Shown piece by piece: positions 9,222 through 16,850 of a stretch of 64,000 nt of DNA. The stretch covers positions 1 through 64,000 of the forward strand of contig NZ_QIBX01000010.1 in assembly GCF_003725995.1 (NCBI RefSeq). Reading direction: 5' to 3'. How positions within the stretch are numbered: position 1 is the stretch's first letter; each line of letters begins with the position of its first letter. Below the pieces are notes generated by a model. That model worked only from the letters and a program-made list of their open reading frames with translations, was not told where the DNA came from and did not search any database. The position numbers and the translations under genes were made by a program. The DNA is from Slackia equolifaciens. Lineage in GTDB: Bacteria > Actinomycetota > Coriobacteriia > Coriobacteriales > Eggerthellaceae.

Positions 9222-9692
9222 CTACCCCATCGCAGCCAGCATCTCCGGATTGATGCACAGGTTGTAGTAAGTCGCAGCAGCAAGCGCAACCGCGGCAACA
9301 ACAGCCATGGCGACAGCCCAGATTCGCTGACGTCGCAGATACGTCTCCTTCGAGATGCCCATATCCACCGCGCGGTGGAGCGCAAGCGGCTGCGAGATGA
9401 TGGAGAACGCAAGCGTCATGGCGAAGAGCGCCACCGCCACAATCACGGCAAACGCAATCGAAAGCGGAGTGCGAGCGACAAATGCCCCCACGAAACAGTT
9501 GTCGGCCAGAAGCCACAAGGGGTAATAGAGAATGGTGACCCAGATACCGTGAGCAGGGCCCCAGATGGCGGGCATGAGAAACGCCGCGATGTTCACGCGC
9601 GGCACGCCCTTGAGGAACTTTTCCTCAGCGCGAATCTGCTCGTCGCTAAGCTCGGACACTTGTGCGGTTTGTTGCTTGGTTTTCTTCGACAT
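9222..9692 (-). CDS. Small membrane protein of unknown function
   Basis: 156-residue protein that I do not recognise as a named family. A hydrophilic N-terminus (Lys/Gln/Glu-rich, residues 1-30) is followed by a short amphipathic stretch ('VNIAAFLMPAIWGPAHG'). Membrane segments follow at about 48-66 and 74-103, with a last one near 125-145. An Arg-rich cytoplasmic loop ('SKETYLRRQRIWA') precedes the final helix. It lies 3 nt after the hydrogenase maturation protease gene, so the two are probably co-transcribed, but nothing in the sequence ties it to hydrogenase function. Confidence 0.75.
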   Translation of the reverse strand: MSKKTKQQTAQVSELSDEQIRAEEKFLKGVPRVNIAAFLMPAIWGPAHGIWVTILYYPLWLLADNCFVGAFVARTPLSIAFAVIVAVALFAMTLAFSIISQPLALHRAVDMGISKETYLRRQRIWAVAMAVVAAVALAAATYYNLCINPEMLAAMG

Positions 9693-9695
9693 GCG

Positions 9696-10352
9696 CTATC
9701 CCTCCACCGCGATCGAGGCGGGGCTGTTCGCAAATGAATCCGCGTTGCGGCAGGAACGCTCCGAAGCCGCCAGTTCCACCTCCGCGGAATCGCCGCACGA
9801 GACGGGGGCGGAATGCAGGCGCCCGCCGGATTCCGTAGGGGGAACAAACGGCGTCCCGTCGGCATTGTCAAAGGAAACGCCCCGCTCAATGAGATGCGCG
9901 AGCACGGCATCGCGCAACAATGGCAACGCGTCATACACCTTCGGCGTGAGCCCCTCGGTCACAACAGCGGGATTCATGTTGGCCACCTGCACGCCGAAGC
10001 ACATGCCCTGCGCGTCAAAGCCCAGAAGCGCGGCGGCGTTGAGCAGGTCGATAAGGCGCATATCGTGCAGCGACTGCATAACGCCGTGTCCTGCGATATC
10101 CTCCGGCGAAAAGCGAAACACCGTGCCGGGCTCCTCGCCCGTGCCATCCACCGCATCGACGGTAATCAGATAGTCGTACGACTTGACCACCGGGAGCAAA
10201 TCCATGGTCATGCAGCCCGCATCAATGAGGTTCACGTTGTCGGGAAAGCGATAGTTCGCGTTCAGCTCGTCGTAGATGGCGGGACCCGCGCCGTCATCGA
10301 GCATCAAACGGTTGCCCACGCAGATAATTGCTATCTTTTCGGTCGTATTCAT
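9696..10352 (-). CDS. [NiFe]-hydrogenase maturation endopeptidase
   Basis: 218-residue protein of the HyaD/HybD/HycI family, which clips the C-terminal peptide from the hydrogenase large subunit after nickel insertion. Seen: 'ICVGNRLMLDDGAGPAIYDEL' at the N-terminus (the first metal-binding acidic residue), 'NLIDAGCMTMDLLPVVKSYD', 'VDAVDGTGEEPGTVFRF' and 'GHGVMQSLHDMRLIDLL' with the His ligand. About 60 residues follow the domain as a Ser/Ala-rich tail with no clear role. Its likely substrate, the large subunit ending in a DPCTAC motif, is encoded about 46 kb away. The ATG at 10352 lies exactly 7 nt after a TATAAT box, suggesting a leaderless mRNA; no Shine-Dalgarno is seen. Confidence 0.88.
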   Translation of the reverse strand: MNTTEKIAIICVGNRLMLDDGAGPAIYDELNANYRFPDNVNLIDAGCMTMDLLPVVKSYDYLITVDAVDGTGEEPGTVFRFSPEDIAGHGVMQSLHDMRLIDLLNAAALLGFDAQGMCFGVQVANMNPAVVTEGLTPKVYDALPLLRDAVLAHLIERGVSFDNADGTPFVPPTESGGRLHSAPVSCGDSAEVELAASERSCRNADSFANSPASIAVEG

Positions 10353-10360
10353 GACGACCA

Positions 10361-10366
10361 TTATAC
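10361..10366 (-). promoter_or_regulatory. -10 box of a probable leaderless promoter
   Basis: A consensus TATAAT on the minus strand, 7 nt before the ATG of the maturation protease, so the expected transcription start is the A of the start codon. No good -35 hexamer is visible. The rest of the gap to the thioesterase gene (10367-10594) shows nothing I can call. Confidence 0.5.
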
Positions 10367-10594
10367 GGAAGCGCCCTGCACCCGCCCGAGCGCATCGCCC
10401 AGCGCCCCCAAAACCTCCGCAAGCGCAACGCGCATGGAGCGCATGCGCCCGTCGCACCCCGACCGGAACAACGGCTCCGCAGCACTCCGCCGAGGACGAA
10501 AAACCGCCAGTCGAGAAGCAGAAGCGCACCGCGGAGAATCGATTATCGCGCACAATCGGGGCGGCACGGACAACGTGGAGAAAATCAGCGGCCA

Positions 10595-11020
10595 TTACCA
10601 GGTCTGCGGCAAAAGCTCATCTCCCAAAACGGCCATCGTATAGGTCGCCTTGAAAGCTATCTTTCCATCGGGCCTGGTCATAACCACCTCAATCACCATT
10701 GTACGGCGGCCCACATGCACCGCAGTAGCCTCAATGTCAAAGTAGTCCACGTCCACATCCACCGAGCGGAAGAAGTTCGCAGAAACGGTCATGGTCGCGT
10801 TTGATTTCCCGTAGCTATCTGCCGCGCCCGCCGCTGCCATGTCGGCCAACGCAAGTAGAAAGCCCCCGTGTACCGTACCCAGGTCGTTCACGCAGCCGCG
10901 GTCGGGATGGGCTCGCATAACGAAATGCCCCAATTCGACCGAGATGCATTCCGTGCGGTCGAATCCCTTCAGGTCGCGAATGTCGTTCTTGCAATACTGA
11001 ACAATGAAATCATCAAGCAT
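10595..11020 (-). CDS. PaaI-family hotdog thioesterase
   Basis: 141-residue single-domain hotdog protein, probably a cytosolic acyl-CoA thioesterase. The family signature is 'GTVHGGFLLALADMAAAGAA': HGG at the start of the central helix and the Asp on it. It is followed by 'TVSANFFRSVDVDVDYFDIEATAVHVGRRTMVIEV', the beta strands of the fold. Substrate cannot be told from sequence. GAGGGAGAG precedes the ATG. It ends 243 nt upstream of the maturation protease start, with no obvious operon partner. Confidence 0.88.
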   Translation of the reverse strand: MLDDFIVQYCKNDIRDLKGFDRTECISVELGHFVMRAHPDRGCVNDLGTVHGGFLLALADMAAAGAADSYGKSNATMTVSANFFRSVDVDVDYFDIEATAVHVGRRTMVIEVVMTRPDGKIAFKATYTMAVLGDELLPQTW

Positions 11021-11135
11021 GGAGCACTCTCCCTCGTGTTCGGTGACGAATGGTTAAATTAACCCAAAACCGCGCAGACAATGCAATATGCCTATCGATG
11101 TTTTCTGCGGATGAAAAGGAGATACGCAAAAGATA

Positions 11136-11915
11136 TCAGAACAAGCCGCAGGTGAATAGGAACTCGAGCGATTTGAGACGCGATCCCACATGCTCGCGAA
11201 CCCACGCCTGGCACAAATGGAGCACCTCGAAGGTCAGTCGACGGCTTTCAGGGGTGGCCGCGATCTCCGCGAAGGTGGCATGGAGCAGGCGGTTTGCATG
11301 GTTCAGCACATCGGCCTGAATGCGGCGCGAATCTGAAAACAGCAAGCATCCAGAACATGCCACGCCGCCCTCGGCAGGCGAAAACGAAATGGCCCCGGAT
11401 AAAGCCGAGGCGCCGGCGAGGTCGATGCGCGACCCGCACACCACGCAGCGGTCGAAGCTCGGGCGAAACCCCGCAAAGGAGAACGCCTTGAGCAGATGGG
11501 CCGCGCACAGCGCGAGAGCGGCCGACGCATCCGTTCGTTCCATGGCAGAGAGGACCGCCGAGGTGACCGCGAAAAGCCGCGGAGATTCGAGGTCGGGCTG
11601 GGCGAGCCGCGCCACAAGGTCCACTACGGGAGCGGCCGCAGCCGCATGCTCCACGTCCTCGCGCACGCCACGGTGCGCGTTTACCAGGCGCGCCTCTTTT
11701 ACAATGTCGAGGCTCTTCCCCCGTACGAGCAGCAAATCCACCTCGCAGAACACGTCTAGACGCGCGGCGAAAGACGACGAAGGCTTGCGTGCGCCCTTCG
11801 CCACGGCCTTAAGCAGACGGCCATCTTCGGCAAGAAGGGTCACGATAAGGTCGGTCTCGCCCAGCTTTGTCTTGCGCAAGACCATCGCCCGTGCCGGATA
11901 CGTTCCCGCAGCCAT
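11136..11915 (-). CDS. recO: DNA repair protein RecO
   Basis: 259-residue RecO, which with RecR loads RecA on gapped DNA and anneals single strands. The N-terminal OB-fold is seen ('YPARAMVLRKTKLGETDLIVTLL', 'LKAVAKGARKPSS', 'FCEVDLLLVRGKSLDIV'). Next is a helical domain with a four-cysteine zinc site ('CVVCGSRIDLAG' ... 'GGVACSGC'), then 'RRLTFEVLHLCQAWVREHVG'. I prefer the ATG at 11915 over one nine codons upstream because the family starts near 'YPARAMVL'. It stands alone, followed by thrS 94 nt beyond on the same strand across a terminator. Confidence 0.93.
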   Translation of the reverse strand: MAAGTYPARAMVLRKTKLGETDLIVTLLAEDGRLLKAVAKGARKPSSSFAARLDVFCEVDLLLVRGKSLDIVKEARLVNAHRGVREDVEHAAAAAPVVDLVARLAQPDLESPRLFAVTSAVLSAMERTDASAALALCAAHLLKAFSFAGFRPSFDRCVVCGSRIDLAGASALSGAISFSPAEGGVACSGCLLFSDSRRIQADVLNHANRLLHATFAEIAATPESRRLTFEVLHLCQAWVREHVGSRLKSLEFLFTCGLF

Positions 11916-12023
11916 GTCGTCCCCTCCTTCGCTCGTTCTCATTCATATAATCAAAGGCCGCCGCCGCATAAGCGTTTCGCCGCCCCGCCGCGCTTAATGC
12001 GCGAAAGGAGCTTGGCCGCATGC

Positions 12024-12048
12024 AAAAAGCCGCCCTTTCGAGCGGCTT
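12024..12048 (-). terminator. thrS terminator
   Basis: On minus, AAGCCGCTCGAAAGGGCGGC followed by TTTTT: a compact GC-rich hairpin with a T-tract, about 65 nt after the thrS stop codon. Confidence 0.85.
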
Positions 12049-12112
12049 GTGGTCAATCCCAACGAAAAGCCGGTTAGCTCGGCGCCCTTATGCGCGCCGG
12101 AGCTCGGCACCT

Positions 12113-13873
12113 TTATGCGCGCTCGGCGATCTCCTTGGTGATCTGCGCGATGAATTCCTCCACCGCCATAGGCACGGTCTCGTTGCTGCGGTCGCGCACC
12201 GAGATATTGCCCGCCTCGGCTTCCTGCTCGCCCAGAATGAGCATGTAGGGAACGCGATCGACGCCGCGAGCCTCGCGAATCTTGTAGCCGATTTTCTCAT
12301 CGCGGTCGTCCACCACCACGCGCACGCCGGCGGCCTCGAGCTTGTCGGCCACCTCGTGAGCATACGCACGCGACTTCTCGGACACGGGCAGCACCTTCAC
12401 CTGGCACGGCGCGAGCCACGTGGGGAACTTGCCTGCAAAGTGCTCGATCAGGATGCCGATGAAGCGCTCAATGGAACCGAAGGCCACACGATGCAGCATG
12501 ATAGGACGCTTTTTGGCGCCGTCGTGATCGGTGTACTCAAGGTCGAAATTGAGCGGCATCTGGAAGTCCAGCTGCACAGTGCCGCACTGCCAGGTGCGAC
12601 CCAGCGAATCCTCGAGATGGAAGTCGATTTTGGGGCCGTAGAAGGCGCCGTCGCCCTCGTTGACCACGTAATCCTTGCCCAGTCGCTCAAGCGCCTCGCG
12701 CAGGCCCGCCTCGGCGGCAGCCCAGTCCTCGTCGGAGCCCATGGAATCCTCGGGGCGCGTGGAAAGCTCGAGATGGTAGGTGAAACCGAACTTCTGGTAT
12801 ACAGAGTCGATCAGGTTCACCACGCCCACGATCTCGTCGGTGAGCTGGTCGGGGCGCACGAACAGGTGGGCATCATCCTGGTTGAAGCAACGCACGCGGA
12901 ACAGACCGTGCAACGCGCCGCGCATCTCGTGACGGTGCACCAGGCCGATCTCGCCGGCGCGAATGGGCAGCTCGCGATAGCTATGCGGCTTCGACTTGTA
13001 CACAAGCACGCCGCCCGGGCAGTTCATAGGCTTGATGCAGTATTCCTCGCCATCGATCTGCGTGGAGTACATGTTGTCCTTGTAATGATCCCAGTGGCCG
13101 GAGGTGTGCCACAGCTCGGCGGACATGATCTGCGGCGTGGAGATTTCCACGTAGCCTGCCGCATGGTGAATCTCGCGCCAGTAGCTAAGCAGCTCGTTTT
13201 TGAGAATCATGCCGTTGGGCAAGAAGAACGGGAAGCCCGGAGCCTCGTCGCGCATCATGAACAGGTCCATCTCGCGGCCGATCTTGCGATGGTCGCGCTT
13301 CTTGGCCTCCTCGAGCACGCGCATGTGCTCCTCGAGCTCCTCCTTCGTGGCGAACGCGGTGCCGTTGATGCGGGTGAGCATCTTATTCGCCTTATCACCT
13401 TTCCAATAAGCACCCGACACCGCCGTGAGCGCAAAGGCCTTGAGCGCCTTGGTGTAGCAGATGTGGGGGCCTACGCACATGTCGATGTAGTCGCCCTGCT
13501 GGTAGAACGTGATGCGGGCGTCTTCGGGAAGGTCGCCGATATGCTCGACCTTGTACTTTTCGCCACGCTCCTCCATGAGAGCCACAGCCTCTTCGCGCGG
13601 AAGTTCGAACGTGGTGAACTTAAGGTTCTCCTTCACGATCTTTTTCATCTCGGCCTCGATGGCGGGAAGGTCTTCCTCGCTGAGCTTCGTGTCACCCAGG
13701 TCAACGTCGTAGTAAAAGCCGTTGTCGGTGGCGGGGCCGTAAGCGAAATCCGCCTGCGAGTACAGTCGCTTGATGGCCTGGGCCATGATATGCGCCGCGG
13801 AGTGGCGGACAACGTGCGTGACCTCTTCTTCAGGAAGCTCGGCGACGGTTCCGTCGTTGTATAGGGCCTTCAT
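12113..13873 (-). CDS. thrS: Threonyl-tRNA synthetase lacking the TGS domain
   Basis: 586-residue class II synthetase. The second N-terminal (editing) domain is complete: 'RHSAAHIMAQAIK', 'DNGFYYDVDL', 'YIDMCVGPHICYT'. The catalytic core has motif 2 'HRHEMRGALHGLFRVRCF' with 'QDDAHLF', and motif 3 'VAFGSIERFIGILIEHF'. The anticodon-binding domain ends the protein. Before 'RHSAAH' there are only about 22 residues, so the TGS domain found at the N-terminus of most bacterial ThrRS (about 640 residues) is essentially absent. The start is the ATG with GAGGAGATATTCCC ahead of it; the longer frame upstream is not TGS-like. No T-box is seen in the leader. Confidence 0.95.
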   Translation of the reverse strand: MKALYNDGTVAELPEEEVTHVVRHSAAHIMAQAIKRLYSQADFAYGPATDNGFYYDVDLGDTKLSEEDLPAIEAEMKKIVKENLKFTTFELPREEAVALMEERGEKYKVEHIGDLPEDARITFYQQGDYIDMCVGPHICYTKALKAFALTAVSGAYWKGDKANKMLTRINGTAFATKEELEEHMRVLEEAKKRDHRKIGREMDLFMMRDEAPGFPFFLPNGMILKNELLSYWREIHHAAGYVEISTPQIMSAELWHTSGHWDHYKDNMYSTQIDGEEYCIKPMNCPGGVLVYKSKPHSYRELPIRAGEIGLVHRHEMRGALHGLFRVRCFNQDDAHLFVRPDQLTDEIVGVVNLIDSVYQKFGFTYHLELSTRPEDSMGSDEDWAAAEAGLREALERLGKDYVVNEGDGAFYGPKIDFHLEDSLGRTWQCGTVQLDFQMPLNFDLEYTDHDGAKKRPIMLHRVAFGSIERFIGILIEHFAGKFPTWLAPCQVKVLPVSEKSRAYAHEVADKLEAAGVRVVVDDRDEKIGYKIREARGVDRVPYMLILGEQEAEAGNISVRDRSNETVPMAVEEFIAQITKEIAERA

Positions 13874-14115
13874 GGGAATATCTCCTCTCATTAGCACGTT
13901 CCTGACTGCTTCGCATTCAGAAACGCCTCGCGGGGCAAAGCCCGCTCCCGTTCGGGGATTCAGCATGTTCGAGAGCACGCCATCCCCTCGAATAATAAAC
14001 AGATATCAAGGCAGAATCTAGATTCGGACAGTTCCATATAAGGGGGATTCGGCACCGCTCGCCTTACCGCGGAAAACCTCGCCCCACAAGCCTTTCGCCC
14101 GACATACCGCCGAAC

Positions 14116-14146
14116 AAAAGGCAGGCCGCCCCAAGGGACGGCCTGC
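14116..14146 (-). terminator. Terminator after the zinc-ribbon membrane protein gene
   Basis: On minus, GCAGGCCGTCCCTTGGGGCG then GCCTGC and CTTTTG: a 10-bp GC-rich stem with a short T-tract, 20 nt past the stop codon of the upstream gene. The rest of 13874-14115 holds only weak promoter-like words and the 12-bp palindrome GAATCTAGATTC. Confidence 0.75.
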
Positions 14147-14166
14147 GAATGCGTGCCAGACGCGAT

Positions 14167-14715
14167 CTATTGAGGGCGACGAGCGCCCTGTGCCTGGCCG
14201 GCCGCATCCGCACGTGCCGCCATGGCAGTCTGACGAGCAGGCTGCTGCTGCGGCCTGCCGGTAGTTCGAGCGCCACGAGGGGCTGCGCCGCCAACGGGCG
14301 TTGCGCAGTACGGGCACACCGTCCACGACGGATCGAGGGCGTGGCCGCACTTCGCACACTGGTTTTTCAGGCGCTGATGGCAATTGGGGCACAGGACGTA
14401 ATCCGCCTCAACGGGATAGCCGCAGTTGGCGCACTCGCCGTACTGCATGAGCTGACGCTGCTTGAGCGCCACCTCGAGCTCCTGCTCATCTCGATCGATC
14501 TGCAACAGGGGCGGACGCAGCAGGCAATAGGCGATGACGCCCAGCAGGGGCACCAGGGCAACGATGGCCCAGATGTACCAGAACGTGCCGCGCAGATACG
14601 CGTCGCGCACCACCCATACGATGGAAAGCACGTACAGAACAACCAGAAACACGATGAACACCGTGAGCGCCATCTGGAGCTCAGGGGTCCAAAGCTGGGA
14701 AATAATCTCGTCCAT
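14167..14715 (-). CDS. Zinc-ribbon membrane protein
   Basis: 182-residue protein. Two membrane segments (about residues 16-36 and 44-66) in a PLDc_N-like hairpin ('WVVRDAYLRGTFWYIWAIVALVPLLG') are followed by a short helix and two zinc ribbons. The first ribbon is 'CANCGYPVEADYVLCPNC' and the second 'CAKCGHALDPSWTVCPYC'. The C-terminal 45 residues are a disordered Ala/Arg/Gln-rich tail. Proteins of this build are common in actinobacteria and their function is unknown. It stands as a single gene with its own terminator. Confidence 0.82.
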   Translation of the reverse strand: MDEIISQLWTPELQMALTVFIVFLVVLYVLSIVWVVRDAYLRGTFWYIWAIVALVPLLGVIAYCLLRPPLLQIDRDEQELEVALKQRQLMQYGECANCGYPVEADYVLCPNCHQRLKNQCAKCGHALDPSWTVCPYCATPVGGAAPRGARTTGRPQQQPARQTAMAARADAAGQAQGARRPQ

Positions 14716-15152
14716 GTCACATCCTTCTTACGCCCCGTCTTGCGGGTGATGCCTTGTGGCGCCGATACGCCGATTGCTCATTGTAGCAAAGATGCGCACG
14801 ATGCGCCCGAAAACTCCCGATACGAACCGCACGCCATGAAATGCCCAGAAGCCATCTGCCCGTTGGCGGGCAGCTTACATCCGCAGGAAAGCCGGCGACC
14901 CGCCCCATCACCCGCATCCGCCCATACATGGATAATCTCGCGCTTTTGCTGCGAGCCGCTTCGCCTCGTCGGATGCACCCGCCCGTTCGTGGGCAGCTCG
15001 CACCTTCCGGCGAGGCGCACGAGGCTTTAACCCTCACGCGCGGTATCATTTTCCGAATATGCTTCGCGCCCTAAACGCCTCGGGCGCCGTCGGCTTTAAA
15101 CGTCGTCCGAGGGGAAATGCGGCGAGCATTCCGGGCGACCAGAGGAGGCACC
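14716..15152. other. Gene-free divergent region with two related hairpins
   Basis: The 437 bp between divergent genes contain no gene I can support. Two related small hairpins sit about 120 bp apart: CTGCCCGTTGGCGGGCAG at 14856-14873 (7-bp stem) and GCCCGTTCGTGGGCAG at 14981-14996. A possible plus-strand -10 (TATCAT, about 15046-15051) could serve the downstream oxidoreductase gene, but its -35 is poor. Confidence 0.4.
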
Positions 15153-16721
15153 ATGTCCATCATCCAGCCATTCACATCTGATTACGACGAATTCCTTCGC
15201 GACGAATCGCGTTCCGTGGGTACGGCGAGCTGCATCGCCTTCACCGAGAGCGAATCAGACGTGGCAGCCATCATGCGCGAGCTTCACGGACGGGGCACGT
15301 CCATCACCATCCAAGGATCGCGCACGGGCCTGGCGGCAGGAGCCGTACCCCAAGACGGCTGCATACTCAACCTTTCGCGCATGAACCGCTACCTTGGCAT
15401 GCGGCGCGACGCGGAAGGGCGTTTCTTTCTGCGCGTGCAGCCAGGGCTTACCCTCATGGAGCTTAACGCCGCCCTGAGAACGCGCACCATCCCGTCCGAG
15501 GGCTGGGATGCCGAATCGCTCGACGTCCGCCAGGCCTTTCTCGATGCGCCGCTCCAGACGTTCCCCACCGACCCCACCGAGACTTCCGCGAGCATCGGCG
15601 GCATGGCCGCATGCAACGCCTCGGGCGCACGCAGCTATCGATTCGGCGCCATGCGCGGCCATGTGAATGCGGTTCGCCTGGTGCTCGCCGACGGCGACGT
15701 GGTTTCTGTAGCGCGCGGAGAGGTCGTGGCCCATAACGGGCTGCTGACGCTCGCGACGGAAGGCGGACGCACCGTACAGGCCCAGATCCCGTCGTATGCC
15801 ATGCCGCACGCCAAATGCGCAAGCGGCTATTACGCAGCCGAAGGCATGGATGCCATCGACGCAATCGTGGGGTCCGACGGAACGCTCGGCGCGATTACGG
15901 AGCTCGAGCTAGAGCTCATGGAGGCTTCGCAGTCCGTATGGGACGTTGCGTGCTTTCTTCCCGATGAGCAATGCTCCCTGGATTTCGTGGCGCAGGCGCG
16001 CCGTGTCGAGCACGTGACCTCCATCGAGTACATCGACGACGCCGCGCTCGACGTCCTTCGCGACCGGGCAACAGGCGATGTTCCTCTGCCGCCCGACGGG
16101 CCCTGCTGCTGCGTTTCGATAGAGATCGGAGCCGATGACGACGAAGAGGCAATGGATTCGCTCGAAGCCTTAATGGAGGCGCTCGAGAAAGCCGGCGGTG
16201 ACGCCGATGCCACCTGGGTGGCGTCCACCGTGGCGGAACGCGAAGGCCAGCGCGCGTTCCGCCACGCCGTGCCCGAGAGCGTGAACCGCATCATCGACGA
16301 GCGACGTCGCGAGCATCCCCGCATCACAAAGCTGGGCAGCGACATGTCGGTGCCGTTCGACCGCCTTCCCGAAGCCGTAGCGCTCTATCGCTCCACGCTT
16401 TCGCGCGAGCGTCTGCAGGCGGCCACCTGGGGGCACATCGGAGACGCCCACCTGCATGTGAACATCCTTCCGCGCGATATGGACGAATACGCGCGAGGCA
16501 AGGCGCTTTTCGCCGAATGGGCACATGAGATCACAGCCATGGGCGGCGCCGTTTCCGCCGAGCACGGCGTGGGCAAGCTCAAACGCGACTTCCTGGAAAT
16601 CATGTACGGCAAAGACGCCATCCGAGAAATGGCTCGCTTCAAGCTTGCCTTCGACCCCAAGGCGCAGCTGGGACGAGGCAACTTCTTCAGCGAAACGCTG
16701 CTTGATTTGCTCAAAGATTAA
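15153..16721 (+). CDS. FAD-linked oxidoreductase, GlcD/D-lactate dehydrogenase type
   Basis: 522-residue cytosolic flavoprotein of the VAO/PCMH fold. The FAD-binding half shows 'ITIQGSRTGLAAGAVPQDG', 'RVQPGLTLMELNAALR', 'TETSASIGGMAACNASGARSYRFGAMRGHV' (in parts) and 'DAIVGSDGTLGAITELEL'. The C-terminal half has 'GHIGDAHLHVNILP' and 'SAEHGVGKLKRD', typical of 2-hydroxy-acid dehydrogenases (glycolate oxidase GlcD, D-lactate dehydrogenase). The substrate is probably a D-2-hydroxy acid, but not provable here; no GlcE/GlcF or Fe-S partner is adjacent. AGAGGAGG lies 6 nt before the ATG at 15153. It is one of two plus-strand protein genes in the window and converges on valS. Confidence 0.88.
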   Translation: MSIIQPFTSDYDEFLRDESRSVGTASCIAFTESESDVAAIMRELHGRGTSITIQGSRTGLAAGAVPQDGCILNLSRMNRYLGMRRDAEGRFFLRVQPGLTLMELNAALRTRTIPSEGWDAESLDVRQAFLDAPLQTFPTDPTETSASIGGMAACNASGARSYRFGAMRGHVNAVRLVLADGDVVSVARGEVVAHNGLLTLATEGGRTVQAQIPSYAMPHAKCASGYYAAEGMDAIDAIVGSDGTLGAITELELELMEASQSVWDVACFLPDEQCSLDFVAQARRVEHVTSIEYIDDAALDVLRDRATGDVPLPPDGPCCCVSIEIGADDDEEAMDSLEALMEALEKAGGDADATWVASTVAEREGQRAFRHAVPESVNRIIDERRREHPRITKLGSDMSVPFDRLPEAVALYRSTLSRERLQAATWGHIGDAHLHVNILPRDMDEYARGKALFAEWAHEITAMGGAVSAEHGVGKLKRDFLEIMYGKDAIREMARFKLAFDPKAQLGRGNFFSETLLDLLKD

Positions 16722-16749
16722 ATCAGCAGGACGGCGCAGCCGCCTGTCT

Positions 16750-16795
16750 AAAAAAAATCGTCCCCGTTTCCTGCACGCGAGGAACGGGGACGATT
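16750..16795 (-). terminator. valS terminator (long hairpin)
   Basis: On minus, AATCGTCCCCGTTCC pairs with GGAAACGGGGACGATT (one bulged base) around a short loop and runs into eight T. It ends valS. The stem lies between the convergent genes and could also act on the plus-strand oxidoreductase transcript, but there is no T-tract on that side. The 15-bp stem word is longer than needed for termination and resembles palindromic repeats dispersed in many genomes. Confidence 0.85.
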
Positions 16796-16850
16796 CACTT
16801 TGGAGGTATCGAGCGCTTCGCCGTTGATACGGCGCTACAGCCAGCCGGTC

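Noticed and set aside
13874-14166. T-box or leader-peptide control for thrS
   Set aside because: No T-box core, no Thr-rich short frame and no clear antiterminator were found.
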